From Eopsaltria australis (taxonomy: Eukaryota; Chordata; Aves; Passeriformes; Petroicidae), in contig JAVTVJ010000518.1 in the NCBI GenBank assembly GCA_034509425.1, positions 992,001 to 1,056,000 on the forward strand: DNA of 64,000 nt, read 5' to 3'. The notes beneath the pieces were generated by a model that saw only the letters and a list, made by a program, of their open reading frames with translations, was not told the origin of the DNA and ran no database searches. Shown in pieces: positions 51,880 to 63,100 of this stretch. The translations under genes were made by a program, and so were the position numbers. The stretch's first letter is position 1; the number at the start of each line of letters is the position of its first letter.

Positions 51880-52988
51880 GTAGCTACTAACTGTAACTTG
51901 GGTTTATGCAAGAAAAAACTGACACTTTGAATCATGAGTCATCTGCTTTTTCTGGCCAGAGAGACTGCTCTTGACATAGACTCACATCATTTCACTGTTC
52001 TGAACTGTAAAGTCTGGATGTCAACTTTATAGAAGGAAAAATAACTCTATTCTCTGAGCATTCTTATAGATCTTAGCTGAGTCTCCTTTCCAATAGAAAC
52101 AACACTGTTATCTAATGAAAATTAAGTTCTTCATTGTAAGCTATAGCTTTGTCTCATACATTTATTCCTGAATTAGACTAGTTTGGAGGATCAGGATGGA
52201 AACAATTCAGCCTTATCCATAACCAAGTCTAAGAGTCATGGTAATAAAATAAAATTATTGTTCAATATTTTTTTGTGTGCTTCTTAAGAAAATTCTATCA
52301 GCTTGAAACATAAATACGTTATAAAATAGGCTTAAAAATTAAAAGAGAATAAGATTCACCTCTCTTACATTTCCTCCCCTTCCTCTTCATAATGTATCTA
52401 CCAACCTTTGCAGAGACATAGTAAATCTGACTGTGTTCCCTGGTTCTCTATCTTTTTTGACCTTTTTAGAATAGCAGCATGTGCCTAGAATGCTGTCTCA
52501 GCAGCAAAAGACAGCTTTCCTACAAGACCAAGCAGTTAGCTGGGGGAAAATGTATTAGTAAAGTGGCTGTTGTATGCCAAGAAGAAAGCAGGAGAGAGAA
52601 TGAGGCAAGCTTTGCTTGCTCTGCGATTCTTCAGAAGCTGCTGAATTCTGTCTGGCCGCTCTCTGAAGGCCTAAAACAACTCCATACTGACTAAGGAGGT
52701 AGTTGCAGTTAATTAGCCCTGAAGATCACAAAGTAGGTTTTTACTGCTCTTTAAAAAACCCCTTAGATTCTCCCTAGATGTAACAAAACCTTCTGTCATC
52801 TTTCCTTTCCCTTTTCTTTACTGTTCCTATGAGAAATGATCCATTTATTACTAAAGTCAGCTTCTGGCTGAAGTGTCCAATGAAGAGAAGGCCACTAGTT
52901 TGTAATTGCTCACACATTCTGCTCCGAACGAAAAAAAACTACTTCCCACCCCAGACAAGAGAAATTAGCATATTTTCTTCACAACACA
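51880..52988. other. Gene-free sequence
   Basis: A 71-codon plus frame at 52479-52694 lies in sequence that is less AT-rich than its surroundings (52,470-52,700). I recognise no domain in it and it has no convincing gene context. It could be part of an unrecognised repeat. Confidence 0.5.
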
Positions 52989-53573
52989 TGCTGGTTTTGT
53001 CTGGGGTAAGGTTAATTTTCTACACAGTGGCTGGTATGGGGCTGTGTTTTGTATTTGTGTTGAACACAGGGTTGATAAAACATTTTTGTTTTTGCTGAGC
53101 AGCTCTTACACAGAGCCAAGGCTTTTTATGGCCTTTTATACTGCTCATCCTGTACCACTGGCAAGGAAGTTGTGGGTGCACAAGGAGTTGGGAGGAGCCA
53201 CATCTGAGACAGGTAACTCCAGCTGACCAAAGGCATGTTCCATACCACATGCTCACTATATAAAGTGGGGAAGGAAGAAGAAGGAAGAGGCAGGATGTTT
53301 GGAGTGATGGCATTTGTCTTCCCAAGTAACTGTTAATGCATGATGGGGCCCTGCTCTCCTGGATAAGACTGAACACCTGCCTGCCCATGGGAAGCAGTGA
53401 ATGAATTCCTTATTTGCTTGTGTGTATGGCTTTTGGTTTCTTTATTAATCTGTCAATCTCAACCCATTGGTTTTGCAGTTGTTATTCTTCTGATTCTCTA
53501 CTAATCCTACTGGTTGGGTAGTGAGTGAGTGGCTGGGTGCAGCTTGGTTGATGGCTGTGGTTAAACCATGACA
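52989..53573 (+). mobile_element. Solo endogenous-retrovirus LTR, plus orientation
   Basis: A ~585 bp element I recognise, from memory, as a common avian ERV LTR family (I believe ERVL-like). It starts TGCTGGTTTTG, carries 'gttaattttctacacagtgg' and 'gctggtatggggctgtgttt' near its 5' end, and has a TATA box (tatataaa, 53257-53264). The block 'ggagtgatggcatttgtctt' and 'cctgcctgcccatgggaag' follows, then a degenerate polyadenylation region near 53441-53452, and it ends 'ggttaaaccatgaca'. No second LTR or internal region is adjacent, so it is a solo LTR. No flanking duplication is evident. Frames within it (52829-53098 plus, 53020-53388 minus) are not genes. Confidence 0.88.
53257..53264 (+). 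promoter_or_regulatory. LTR TATA box
   Basis: A tatataaa element sits mid-LTR, ahead of a purine-rich stretch and the R region. This is the expected position for an LTR promoter. Whether it is still active cannot be told. Confidence 0.65.
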
Positions 53574-54797
53574 CTGCTTAAGATAGTCTTTCAGAGACAT
53601 GCTGAAGCGTCATGAAATCTTATAGGCCAAGATCCTTTCTGTACCACCCCATACAACATACCTCCTAAGAAGGCACAGGGTAATGGAAAACAGCAAAATT
53701 TCTGTGTTTAAATAATAAATATTTCAGAAATTGTATAAAAATCAAAACTTCATTTACTGAGAAAGCAAAAATCAACTTAGTGAGACAAACATGATGGGAA
53801 AGTGTCTAGAACTGAAGGAAAGAAGGAAGAGATCAGAGGAGATTTCAGGTGGTTCAAGATCATCTAGCATTAAAGATTGCAATGAGTGGGTGAACAGTCA
53901 AAGAGGATCCTTGAGGGAACAGCAATAGAAAGAAAGATTTGCTAATACCACCTTACTTTTGTTTCCCTCAGGACAAAAGCAATTTCTCTAAAGAACCAAT
54001 GTAGTGATGCTCTGAAGAGAATGCACTACTAGTTGCTGTGAACAGTATGAATGACCAGGCTAGCAGGCTGGACTTTTTCTTTTGTGACTCTTCCAAACAC
54101 AGCACCAAGTGAAGGCAGAATGCCAGAGGTAGGTGCTCAATTGACATGTGCATTCAGTAAAAAGTCATGTCAGGTTGAGACGGAGAAAAGAAAATGTGTG
54201 TTCAAATATTAATGTCAGTTCTTTGTTTTTGTAGTATTTCCTGAATGGAGAGACTACAAACAATTTCACACTCTTTCAACAGCCCAAATACATTGAATGA
54301 GACCTTGAGCAGTGCACAGGTGTTTTACCAGTATTTGTCATGATTCTCCTTCATGGTATGCTACCAATGGTATTCATCATATGATCATTGAATAATTTGG
54401 TGTCCTCATCTTACTGCAGTCCCAAGCAAATAATTTTGTTCAAATCATCTTCAAACGTCCCCTGGAACTTTAGACTAAAACACTAGGACTCAGAGTCTGC
54501 TGGTATTAATATGCTTATTTGAGGGAATCAGTTTCTCAAAGTTTTGTAGGAAGCTACAATAATGTTTCAAAGCTGAAGAGTATCTGTTTATTTTACTTCC
54601 TAACCCTTGCATTGACCCTATTGAACCATTGACGGTATGCCAGGACTCTCAGAGACAGTTTATGCACTCTTTCTTATTAATGCTATTACTGGCATCTGTC
54701 AGTCTTGCAAAGCAACATATCAAAAGATCAAAGCAAGGTCAAAGATCTCTTTTTTTCTGCCTAAAACAGCACATAAAATTTCACAGAGATTTTGTAA
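53574..54797. other. Gene-free sequence
   Basis: No gene or repeat recognised apart from a GA-rich patch near 53814-53842. The 116-codon frame 54637-54987 runs from here into the LTR fragment at 54798 and is not supported. Confidence 0.55.
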
Positions 54798-54920
54798 TGT
54801 GTTGACCCTGGCTGGATACCCAGCACCCACCAAAGTTACTCTATTACTTCCTTCCACAAGTGGACAGAGGAGAGAAAATATAGTGAAAGGTTTGAGAGTG
54901 AAGGACCACGATTTAGTGTA
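54798..54920 (-). mobile_element. LTR 3'-end fragment, minus orientation
   Basis: The plus strand reads 'gttgaccctggctggatacc', then 'cagcacccaccaaagttact', then a 'ggacagaggagagaaaatatagtgaaagg' block. This is the reverse complement of the 3' end of an avian ERV LTR family whose terminus includes a '...ccagccagggtcaaccc' motif. Only ~120 bp is left, and the inner part beyond 54920 is lost. It shares the family and orientation of the copy at 55647. Confidence 0.8.
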
Positions 54921-55646
54921 CCTAGTTTTTAACCATAATTATCTTCAGAAGAGAAGTTCTCCCCTTGTATTCTTAACATCTATATAATGTTGCTATTCTC
55001 TTCTTCATTACTGAGAATGAGTGGCATTGAACTAATCACTTGTGTGCTGGTTACAAAACATTCTGTTCATTCCTCATTAACCTCTATGAACCACTAAGAA
55101 ATATTGAGCTGACCTGACATATTTTCATTGTCCCCTTTGTGGTTTGTCAGGCACTTAATCCCTATAGTTCTGTAGAAATTACTTATAACTTTGTCAGTGT
55201 ACAGTTTTATTTTCATATTGTTACACTAAAACCATGAATATTTGGAATGCTCACATGGAGGTCAAATAGAATAGGATAATTTTTTTTCAAAAGCAGCAGT
55301 TGCAATGTGGAACAAACTGCAATGACATTGAATTGAAACAACACAGAAACAGAAGGTTCAGAAAGATGCTCATCTTTTTTTTTAGATAAGGAAAATATTG
55401 ACAGTGACAGCACTGACAGTTTTTCAAGTGTTATATATGCTGCTTGGTTATAATTAAGTAAATCAAGGTTAATTAGGGATAAACTGAGAGAACCAAACCA
55501 AAAGTTCAAATAAGGCTCTATTCATAGTGTTTGATTTACTCTCCTGAGTGTGCCCTTTTTTCAGGCCTTCTGGTTAGAGTTCATTTCACCAAGATTTATT
55601 GCCTACAACAGAACCAGCCCATATCTTAACTTTTTTTACAGTCAGT
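54921..55646. other. Sequence between two same-family LTR pieces
   Basis: About 725 bp that shows no retroviral coding similarity that I recognise and no primer-binding site beside the 55647 LTR. The two LTR pieces are therefore probably separate insertions and not the ends of a provirus. The 98-codon minus frame 55213-55509 has no known domain. Confidence 0.5.
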
Positions 55647-56317
55647 TGTGGTGGGTCAACCCTGGCTGGATGTCAGACATCCACCAAAGCTACTCTTATC
55701 ACACTCCTTTGCAACTAGAAATATAATGAAAGGCTCATGATTTGACATAAGGACTGGTAGAGATCACTCACTGAATACATCATGGGCAAAGCAGACTCTT
55801 CTTGGGGATCTTAATTAAACTTATTGATTAAAAAATTAAACCACAATAATAAGAAATAAAATAAATCTTAAAAACACCTTCCTGCCACTCCTTCCTCCTT
55901 CCCAGGCTGCACTTCTTCCGAGTTTTCCAAGAACTGCTCCCACGTGGGTCACTCTTCCACAGAGTGCCATCCTTCTGGCACAGCCTGCTCCAACATGGGT
56001 CTCCCACATGGTCACAAGTCCTACCAGGAAACGTGCTCCAGTGTGATGTCCTCTCTCCACAGGTCTGCAGGTTCCTGCCAGGAGCCTGCACCAGTACAGG
56101 CTTCTCATGGGTTCAAAGTTTTATTTCAGGCACCCACCTGCTCTGGCATGGGTCTCCTCCATGGGCTGCAGGTGGATCTCTGCATCATCTTTGCCCTCCA
56201 TGGGCTGCAGGGGCACTGCTGCTTAACTATGGTCTTCACTATGGCCTGCAAAAGTACCTCAACTCCAGCACCTGGAGCACCTCCTCCCTCTCCTTCTCTG
56301 CTGACTCTGGTGTCCAA
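55647..56317 (-). mobile_element. LTR 3' portion, minus orientation, with internal GC-rich repeats
   Basis: The left edge 'tgtggtgggtcaaccctgg' is the reverse complement of the 3' end of the same avian LTR family as 54798. It continues through 'ccaccaaagctactc', a degenerate 'gattaaaaaattaaacc' region holding the polyadenylation zone, then GC-richer sequence. There degenerate units built on 'gctccaacatgggtc', 'gctccagtgtgatgtcc' and 'ccatgggctgcagg' recur roughly every 50-70 bp. Similarity stops near 56317 ('gactctggtgtcc'), before the TATA-containing 5' part. The internal repeats produce several overlapping frames of 63-141 codons on both strands, none a gene. Confidence 0.82.
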
Positions 56318-57952
56318 ACCAAAAATTAACTCTGTTCCAGCTAAAACTATTACACTACCCCAGACATAAGTGTCTACTGTGTATCTGTCTACACTTGGTG
56401 AAAAGTCCTACTTGTGTCTGAATGCATTTCCAACTTTATTTAATTACTGAAATTATTTTGCTTTTACCAGTTCTTCCTACTTTCAATTTTTTTTTTACTT
56501 TCCCATTCAATTTGCTTCAAGAATGATACCTGTTCATGTATCTGTATCTATTGTACAAACTATACACAAATAGTTTAATCAGTAGGATTTTTATCTGTAT
56601 ATCCCTCTTTTCATGTTATCTTAGGTTCTCCAAGATAAAATAATTTTCTGGAAATAATTGAGTTGTGATGAAGGATGTTTTTCTCTGCATCAAGATATAC
56701 CACTGCACTCCTACAGGTTCAGATTGTTTATATTCAGCTGTCTTGATTCGGTTGACAGCCCAATACAGAAATAAATTGAGAAGTAGTGATGAATGATTAA
56801 AGACAAGACATATGTAAGGCTCTCTTCTTGCATATCAGCAGCACATGGCATTGCTGATCATAAAACATCATTATCCTGACATGCAAGAAGACATACCGGA
56901 AGAATATACCAGTCTCCATTTTCCTGCATTGATCAAGACTGAAGACATAAGAGACATTTCTTTAACATGACCTTCCTTCTGGGACTCATTAAAAATCTGG
57001 GGTTTTCTCTATAAAAAGCAAATTTTATTTTTTTTTAGAATATAAAATGTGTAAGTAGTTGCATCGTTATGATATTTGAAAAAATGAAAAGAAGTAACAT
57101 TGTAGGCTACCATACGCAATTCCAGCAAATACGAATTGCAATAAGCAACAGTAAAAATAACCTACAGTTCTGGTGCAATTTCCTTTAGCAGAAAGTCTCA
57201 TACAATAAATTTTATCTGCAATTTTAGTATATTTCTGAATTCCATACTAGTACATAAAATGAGGTAACATAGCAGCAGCCTGATAAATATTTTATGTATT
57301 CTGAATGGATAAACAGATTCAGATGCATCCCAATGCATGATGACTACCATTAGTCATAGTCACCTCTTTATGGCCTCAGCCTTCTGGAAAATTTAATTCA
57401 TTTGTTATGCTCTGTGCATAGCTTGACAACCATGAATATAACAGGCATTTGTTCTTTGCCTGCAACAGTCAGGTCACAATGTCCAAGCGTTCACAATGCA
57501 CATTCAGTGTTACTGGTCAGGGAGCATTGTGGCCAAGCTGATGTCAGATAGGAAGCTGAATCATGCAAGACAGGTAACTGTTGTCAGTGCCTCACGGACA
57601 TCCATTTCCCCAGAAGCTGAGGAGCAGCACAGACACCAACACTTTCGAGTCTCAATATGAGCACAATTTGACCTTGCTTTCTTTAACAGGGCAAAACAGA
57701 GCAGGTGGGTTACAAAAACTTAAATCAAGCATACTAATTGGTCAACCCAAACTTTGATTGCTATGTAAATATATCCATAGCAAAAGAGTAAGAAGAAAAG
57801 GAAGAATCTGCAAATTCACTTGTACTTTCAAATCATCAGGGTTTTATTAATGCAAAAAGTACACTGATATTCTTAAATTTTGGAAAGAACACACTGCCAC
57901 CAGTAAGAACAAAACTTTATTCAGTTAGAATAAGTTGAAGTGAGTCTTTTCT
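56318..57952. other. Gene-free sequence with a possible regulatory patch
   Basis: No gene recognised. 57,240-57,650 is non-repetitive and less AT-rich, and carries three SOX-like cacaatg/cattgtg words at 57475, 57492 and 57525. If the inversion suggested in the findings is real, this interval is part of the inverted segment. Confidence 0.45.
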
Positions 57953-58155
57953 ACCAAAAAAAACCCCAAAATACAAAAACAAAAACAAAACAAAAAAAAC
58001 CCCAAAACCAAAAAACAAAAACAAACAAAAAAAAACCCCAAAAAGCCAAAAAAAACCAAACCAACCAAACAAAAAAAAACCAAAAAACAAAACAAACCAA
58101 AACAAAAAACCTCCAAATAAAAAAAAAACAAAAAAAAAACCAAAAAAAAAAAACT
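57953..58155. repeat. A/C-only low-complexity tract (~200 bp)
   Basis: Almost every plus-strand base is A or C; only a few G or T occur. It contains repeated 'aaaccccaaaa', 'caaaaacaaaaac' and 'aaccaaacc' words. It makes mirrored spurious frames, a Lys/Gln/Asn-rich one on plus (57940-58236) and Phe/Gly-rich ones on minus. Its origin is unknown; a decayed poly-A tail with C substitutions expanded by slippage is possible. Confidence 0.95.
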
Positions 58156-58734
58156 CAAGCAAAGAAGAGACAGAAAGAAGGGAGCAGATGGGAGAAAGTG
58201 CCTAGCCTAGGCATACTGAGATCATTTACCAAGTAGCGGGACTAGAATAAGGTCCCATATCCTCAAAGAGCTTTCACCATTCTGCAATCTCATTGATTCC
58301 CTTCCTCAAGAAGGGGAAAAAAAAAAGCAGGGAAACAGTCATGCATATTCTTCTTTCTTTTAAATACTTAAATATAATTTAGACTAAAGAACACCAAACT
58401 GTATAGGTATAATCCTATTGTAAGAATTGTCCCACTTTTTGTAGTCAGAAAAAATCCTCAATGCAGATAGCACCTATAAAAATCACCTTATCACCCTACC
58501 TTAACGTAAACCAGTGATCATGTAATTTTTAAATGTGAAGTGTAGCTTTTTCTGTAAATGGATTCATGTAACTTCAAATGTGCTCAGTTGGAATACAAGT
58601 GAAGGAATTGTTTTTCTTTTTTGAAAGTGACAGGACTGCTACTTTGTGTTTTCTAATTAGAAGATATTTCTACTTACATGTCACTTAAAGGTTCAAATTT
58701 CTTTGTGATGCTGTATTGGGTGCAGGTGTGAAGG
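58156..58734. other. Gene-free sequence
   Basis: Ordinary AT-rich DNA with nothing recognised. Confidence 0.6.
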
Positions 58735-58924
58735 TTTTGATATGTGGAGAGAGCTGCAGGGGTGGCCTCTGTTAGGAGCTACAGGGGCTGCCCTGCTCCA
58801 AACACAGACATTTCCAGCTGGCTCCGAGAGACCCACCACGGGCCATGGCTGAGCCCACCATGGTGGCAGCTCTGGGAACATGTATTTAAGAAAAGGCAAA
58901 AATTTCACATAAAGGAAGGAGAAG
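58735..58924 (+). mobile_element. LTR 5' portion with TATA box, plus orientation
   Basis: The block 'ccagctggctccgagagacc', then 'gggccatggctgagcccacc', then 'ggcagctctgggaacatgt' and 'atttaagaaaaggcaaaaa' matches, from memory, the promoter half of the avian LTR family found at 55647-56317. The TATA-like 'gtatttaag' lies at 58880-58888. The match ends at the start of the next LTR (58925). The rest of this LTR does not follow on the far side of that insertion. Confidence 0.7.
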
Positions 58925-59405
58925 TGCAGTAATTGACACAAGGGCATGGACTTTCCAGACGAGATGGAGAAGTGCAAAGTCCTTTTATTATACAAGGACT
59001 AAGACTACTACAGACTACACTAACAGACTACTTGTTAAGACTACTCTAAGAACACTACTCCTATGACTACTACCTACTATGCAGTGAAAAATACCTCAAT
59101 ACCATCACCCAGACAGGATATGTCACCACATAGACAGGAAAGATGTTCGCCACAGTGTCCCCAATCACCTGAGTTATTTCACAGCTTTTACCTATTATGG
59201 TAAAAGGTAAACAATACCACATAAGGTGACAAGCTACAGTCCTTGCACACCATAGGTTCAGAAGGCCACAAACCCATAATTCTCTCTCTCAGCCCATCCC
59301 TGGTGACTGGGATATGCTTCTAGGGTTGCCTCTGGGTCTAGGGAAGAGGCTTACTCTGGGCCTTTCAAGCCTGCTTTTCTATAACACACATAGTGTAACC
59401 CTACA
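58925..59405 (-). mobile_element. Solo LTR (ERVK-like), minus orientation
   Basis: A ~481 bp element with TG...CA ends on both strands (minus-strand start TGTAGGGTTACAC, end ATTACTGCA). Read on the minus strand it has an AATAAA signal in 'gtataataaaagg' (plus-strand TTTATT at 58984-58989) about 60 nt from its 3' end. It is flanked by six-base repeats with one mismatch, gagaag (58919-58924) and gggaag (59406-59411), fitting the six-base target duplication typical of ERVK-type integration. It contains an 8-bp perfect stem (cttttacc/ggtaaaag) and a cluster of gactac words at about 58998-59078. No internal retroviral sequence remains. Confidence 0.65.
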
Positions 59406-59832
59406 GGGAAGACTTTCTGTTCTTTTTACATTTTATGAGGATAGTAATATTTCTAGGTACCACAACACAGATACAAGAGAAACATGGATTGAAAGTAATG
59501 ATAAAGGTACAGCAGTTAGAAGTCTGCTCATATGCTTCTGCTTGAAGAATGAAAAAATAGTTACATAAATTGTCACTCAACTGGAATAAGAAGACTAAGC
59601 CTTAAAATCCTTTAAAAGCTTCTTTACCAATTGAAATGACCTCTTATTTCCACTTTGTATGGTGGGTGATTGGATACCTAACTTATAGCTAGTGGCCTAT
59701 ACTGCTCATGCTTAACTTAAGGTGTCTAAATCCAGAACTGAATGCAACTGGCACTTACCAAACATAGGCTCATTCCAAGATTTTAAAATAAACTTAATTA
59801 CAGGACAATCCTTAAATAAAGGATTTCTGCAT
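59406..59832. other. Gene-free sequence
   Basis: Nothing recognised. The frame 59314-59568 starts in the LTR and is not taken as a gene. Confidence 0.55.
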
Positions 59833-59834
59833 AC

Positions 59835-59865
<31 letters not shown>

Positions 59866-59968
59866 ACAAAACAAAAAAAACCCCCAAAAAAACCAAACAA
59901 AAAGAACCCTTCAAAACCCTGCAACAACAACAAACCAAACAAATAAATAAAAGAAAACCAAACAAACC
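59833..59968. repeat. (AAAAC)n / A/C-rich low-complexity tract
   Basis: About 135 bp, mostly aaaac and aaaaac units and 'aaacc' words with occasional g or t. It is in the same orientation as the tract at 57953. It makes mirrored chance frames (59722-59946 plus, 59712-59942 and 59798-60013 minus). Confidence 0.92.
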
Positions 59969-60092
59969 TCTAACACTCCAGAAGCAATAAAAGAAGGAAA
60001 GTAAAACATCCATGTCAGATTACCTTTTAATACTCAGTAACTTCACACATTTTATAAAATTTTTTAAATGTGGAGACTTGGTTTTATCTTAT

Positions 60093-60136
60093 ATATATGT
60101 ACATGTATATGTATATGTACAGGCATATGTATATGC

Positions 60137-60176
<40 letters not shown>
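60093..60176. repeat. (TATATG)n hexanucleotide microsatellite
   Basis: About 84 bp. The 5' half is degenerate, with gtacatg, gtacagg and gcatatg variants. The 3' half is about seven near-perfect copies of gtatat. On the minus strand it reads as an Ile-His repeat (60064-60312), an artefact. Confidence 0.95.
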
Positions 60177-63100
60177 CTGAAAACTGAGTAATTTCAAAGT
60201 CTGGGTACTCCTTCAAATTGGGAGAAGACAATAGCTTCATCAGAAGGAGAAGAATTTGTTTTGTTTTACATCCGACGTTGATGTTTTTCAGCACATTAAT
60301 TCTCAAGACCAATCTTCTATAAACACAAGAGTTCAGCTTGTAATGAATTTTTAGAACAAGAGAACAGCCAGTTTTATTAACCTAGTATGCTGTAGCCTGA
60401 TTACAAAAAGAAGAAGGAATTATGGAAGATTCTACAATATTTTAATGACTCATAAAATTGTGGTTGTAGATTGGCATATCTATAATTACGAAAACTAACT
60501 CTTCCAATTCAATGCAGGCATTACAGGAAAATTCCATTAGCAACCTACAAAATAATGCAATATTTATATGCTCACACATAAAGGAAGAAAACAATTTGAC
60601 AAATTGTATTTCCATTTTGGTTTGTGTTCTCTTCTCAGAATGAAATACAGGTCATAAAGAAGAATATTGGATCATAGCACCAAGTACTGTCTTGAATCAC
60701 TTGCTGTTTTTTCTTGTTTGCTCCTTGTTCAGTTAAGCCACAAATAGTTATTCTGAAATTATCGCTTTCCTCTGCAACGTCTAAGTCAGTACTGCTCACT
60801 TTAGCTTCTGAACCTTCCTTACATCAAGCTGAAAATCTTGCCTTTTTCAAACTATTTCTCTGTGAATTCAATAGTCTCTTTCCCCAAAACTGCTCATCCT
60901 CTCTTCTGCCCTTTATCCCTTCCATCAAAGTAAGGGAGTAAGGGTGGGAAAACACAGAAAGATCAAAACCCCTTTGAGTATGCAAGGGTCATACAATTCA
61001 ACTTTCCTTAATCTCAGATTTAAGTTTGAACTTATGATTTTATTTTCCTCATATAATCAATAGGGAGAAATAAGCACCTAAAAGATTGATTGATATGTCA
61101 GCTGTTAAAAGCGTCTTTTGGAAAGTCAGCTGAACTATATTTGGAGGATTCAATTTCTCTGCAATGACTTTAAAAGAAGTTTAAGATGTAGTAGCTTAAG
61201 ATATCTGATTCAACATGTAAGATTTCCATTTGGTGATTTAGAGGCTTAAAGTCATGGTCTTGGCTTCATCTATTAAGTCAGTAGAAACCAGAATGATATG
61301 GTTGAAATTGAGTAAGAAAGTGGCATGAGATTTAAAAGAAAAATAACTCTTTACTGGCACATTAAAAGAACCAGTTTTGACCATGGATTCTGTTTTTACT
61401 ATATTGTATATTCATGAGCTCATAATGATAAAAAATGATAAAATTATTAACTACAGAAAATATCTGAGTCTGCATTTTTAGGGGTTTGAGGGTCTTGGGC
61501 TTTTTGTGATTTTTTTTTTTTTTTTTTTTTAATAAGCAAGGATACTCAGACAATATTAATGAGTGATGAAACAAAAGAAGATTTAATAAGGATGTGCATT
61601 TTCTCCTATAGGAAGATAAGAAAATCTATGAGTAAAATTAATGCTTCATTCTTCCAAGAATCATTTGCAGTAATTGATTATTGTGCTGGCTTGTACAGAA
61701 GTTCGGCTTTAGACTATTTCATTCATTTAGAAAATCCCCAAATTTTGCCATGAGACTGGCCATGTGCAAAAAGATACAGGAATACGGCAGATGCAGTACA
61801 GGCATATTCTGCCATAGTATCGTCATGAGGGCAACACTCATCTTACTGAATATTCATGTCTGTTGCAGACATTTAATGTTGCATTTGCTAATCTGAGATT
61901 TTGTTACAGTTGTTAATCTGAGATAGATTTATAGTAAGGAGAGAATCACTTGTCAAAATGTGACCCACAGATACAGATGCGATCCTGATTTTGGAAAACA
62001 CAGTGAAAATTAAGGCAAAGTTATTTTCTGTAAAGACTTATCAAAAGTTGGCAAATGTATGTTTGATAGAATCTTTTAATTTTTTAGGGAAGCCTGTAAC
62101 TTCTGACCAAGTAAATATTAATTTACCTTGGTAAACCTGACTCCCTTTATCCTGCTTTTCAAAGAAATATCTTGGCTAGATGCCAAGTCCACTAGCCCTC
62201 CAAAGAAAAACAAATACTAGCCATTCAAGTGTATAGTTTGGGGAAAGTGATAAAAATACTACAATTAAAATTTAGAGATTTATGGTTTTACTTGAAAGAC
62301 ATTCACAACTGAAATGGAGAACTGATCTGAGGATCGACCACTTTATTCAATGTCTATGATTATTACCACACCTTCTGTGACACATTAATGTATTTCAATT
62401 GTAATCACTGTAGGGAAATGAGGCTCTCAATCAATAATTTTGATTTTTATTTGAAAAGACAAGAAAATCATCACTATGGTGATACTTTCCATTAGGGTAA
62501 TGATAAAAACATTATTTGTACTGACATGAAGCATTTCTTGGTTTTGAACTTTTCAATTATTATTCAATTAATGTTGTTTGAAACTTCCTTCTATTTGTAA
62601 TTGTATTTGTTGTTGAATAAATGATTGTTAATGTTGCAGTATGACTAAAACATACTATGGATCTCAAAGATTAGGCAGAGTAAAACCTAGGTTGTTGTGT
62701 CTTATTTAGTGAAATATTTTTTTCTTTTGAATAATTTACTTTCAATTAAAAAATAATCCAACACCCACATGCGGTGATACAGGCAGAATTTAGTTTTCTT
62801 ATTAAAACCACTGGGAATAATCCAATCAAACCTTGCAATATTTCTGTCTTCCATTACACTGATTCAAATTTTTTCTCGAAGACACAGGAAGATTGAGGTA
62901 AGAAGAACTATTTTCTGAGTTCATTTAATTTTATTTTTATTTACAACTTACTATTGTCGAATGCTCTCAGGCATAGATGGCCACAAATTAGAAGATATTA
63001 CTGAGTTATGCTGTGGCATTCATCAGTTTGCATCTAAGATGGTAATGTATCCATCTCAAGATTTGAAAAAAAATAATTTCTGGATAGAAGCCAAAGTGAA

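Noticed and set aside
54798..56317. A short provirus with two LTRs around an internal region
   Set aside because: The interval between the two pieces is only ~725 bp, shows no primer-binding site beside the LTR and no retroviral coding similarity, so separate insertions are more likely.
57917..58236. Phe/Gly-rich and Lys/Gln-rich frames
   Set aside because: They are artefacts of the A/C-only tract read on both strands.
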